5,565 bases of DNA from Fusobacteriaceae bacterium (GTDB taxonomy: Bacteria; Fusobacteriota; Fusobacteriia; Fusobacteriales; Fusobacteriaceae): contig DAOUPY010000124.1 in NCBI GenBank assembly GCA_030625925.1, positions 1-5,565 of the forward strand, written 5' to 3'. The notes beneath the pieces were generated by a model. The model was not told the origin of the DNA. It worked only from the letters and a program-made list of their open reading frames with translations, and ran no database searches. Shown piece by piece: positions 5,203 to 5,565 of this stretch. Position numbers and translations under genes: made by a program. The stretch's first letter is position 1, and each line of letters begins with the position of its first letter.

Positions 5203-5565
5203 TTATAAGTTGAATCTATAACCCACACCTAATGTAACTCTATCATGATAAGCATCTTTTTTAATTCCAAAATCATTGTTTTCTGCAGTTGCTGTAGTTA
5301 ATTGGTAAGCTAGGTCTATTACGAAGTTATTGTAGTCTACACCTGCTCCAACAGCGTAGTATAATCCATTTTCGATGCTAGCATAATCTGATACATCATT
5401 ACTTTTTATGTTGAATGAGTAACCGAAGTTAGCTTTTACAAATGGCTTGAATGCTGAATCTACATCAAATTGATATTTAGCTGTTAAGTACACTGGAACT
5501 GAACTGTATACTTTTGCTTCATCAGTTTGAAGGTTGTCATTTAATAGGTTTTTAGTTTTAGCGTG
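5203..5565 (-). CDS. C-terminal part of an outer-membrane beta-barrel protein, 5' end outside window
   Basis: The frame is open from the right edge (first codon 5565-5563, His) to TAA at 5205-5203, giving 120 residues of a longer protein. It shows repeated amphipathic strands with alternating hydrophobic residues ending in aromatic or Gly positions: VYLTAKYQF, FKPFVKANFGYSF, LYYAVGAGVDY, FVIDLAYQL and, at the end, RVTLGVGYRFNL. Polar Asn/Asp-rich turns separate them. This is the pattern of small OmpA/OmpW-like porin-type barrels that are abundant in Fusobacteriota. The C-terminal strand is the usual BAM recognition element, but it ends in Leu with Phe at the third-last position, where most such proteins end in Phe. 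A GTG at 5493 encodes an internal Val in strand VYLTAKYQF and is not the start. The signal peptide would lie outside the window. Function (porin, adhesin or structural) cannot be decided. Confidence 0.85.
   Translation of the reverse strand, partial: HAKTKNLLNDNLQTDEAKVYSSVPVYLTAKYQFDVDSAFKPFVKANFGYSFNIKSNDVSDYASIENGLYYAVGAGVDYNNFVIDLAYQLTTATAENNDFGIKKDAYHDRVTLGVGYRFNL

Noticed and set aside
5491..5493. GTG as a possible start of the minus-strand outer-membrane gene
   Set aside because: The frame stays open to the window edge with beta-strand-like sequence upstream, and this codon falls inside a strand (PVYLTAKY), so it encodes an internal valine.

Overview
The window is AT-rich (about one third G+C by eye). 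Codon use, two sodium-type transporters and a fusobacterial-style outer-membrane beta-barrel together suggest a diderm, low-GC, probably marine member of the Fusobacteriota (Ilyobacter/Psychrilyobacter/Propionigenium type). That placement is inference; there is no rRNA or marker gene here to prove it.

Layout, left to right. Positions 1-1400 (minus) hold almost all of an NhaC-family Na+/H+ antiporter whose C-terminus runs off the left edge. It diverges from a MurI-like Asp/Glu racemase-superfamily gene at 1823-2614 (plus). Between them lies an imperfect 172-bp tandem duplication (units 1528-1699 and 1700-1871). Each unit carries a sigma70-type promoter, an untranslated leader with an inverted repeat, a ribosome binding site and the first codons of the racemase-like gene. 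The upstream unit therefore yields a 23-codon truncated reading frame that stops inside the second promoter. The racemase-like gene ends at a strong terminator (2625-2653).

A 212-bp gap follows. It ends in a well-formed promoter whose -35 box is overlapped by a perfect 10+1+10 palindrome, a likely operator. This promoter drives a single-gene AGCS-family Na+/alanine-glycine symporter (2869-4302), closed by its own terminator. A class I SAM-dependent methyltransferase (best start GTG 4424, end 5161) converges on the C-terminal 120 residues of an outer-membrane beta-barrel protein (5203-5565, minus, running off the right edge). The two share one bidirectional terminator.

Each gene appears to be its own transcription unit, so no operon-based pathway can be read from the window. 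The loose theme is sodium-coupled transport and amino-acid handling. The two points that most deserve a second look are the remodelled active site of the racemase-like protein (second catalytic Cys replaced by Gly, Asn-Thr after the first Cys replaced by Ser-Leu) and the duplicated promoter/leader in front of it. I found no CRISPR array, insertion sequence, tRNA, rRNA or recognisable riboswitch.
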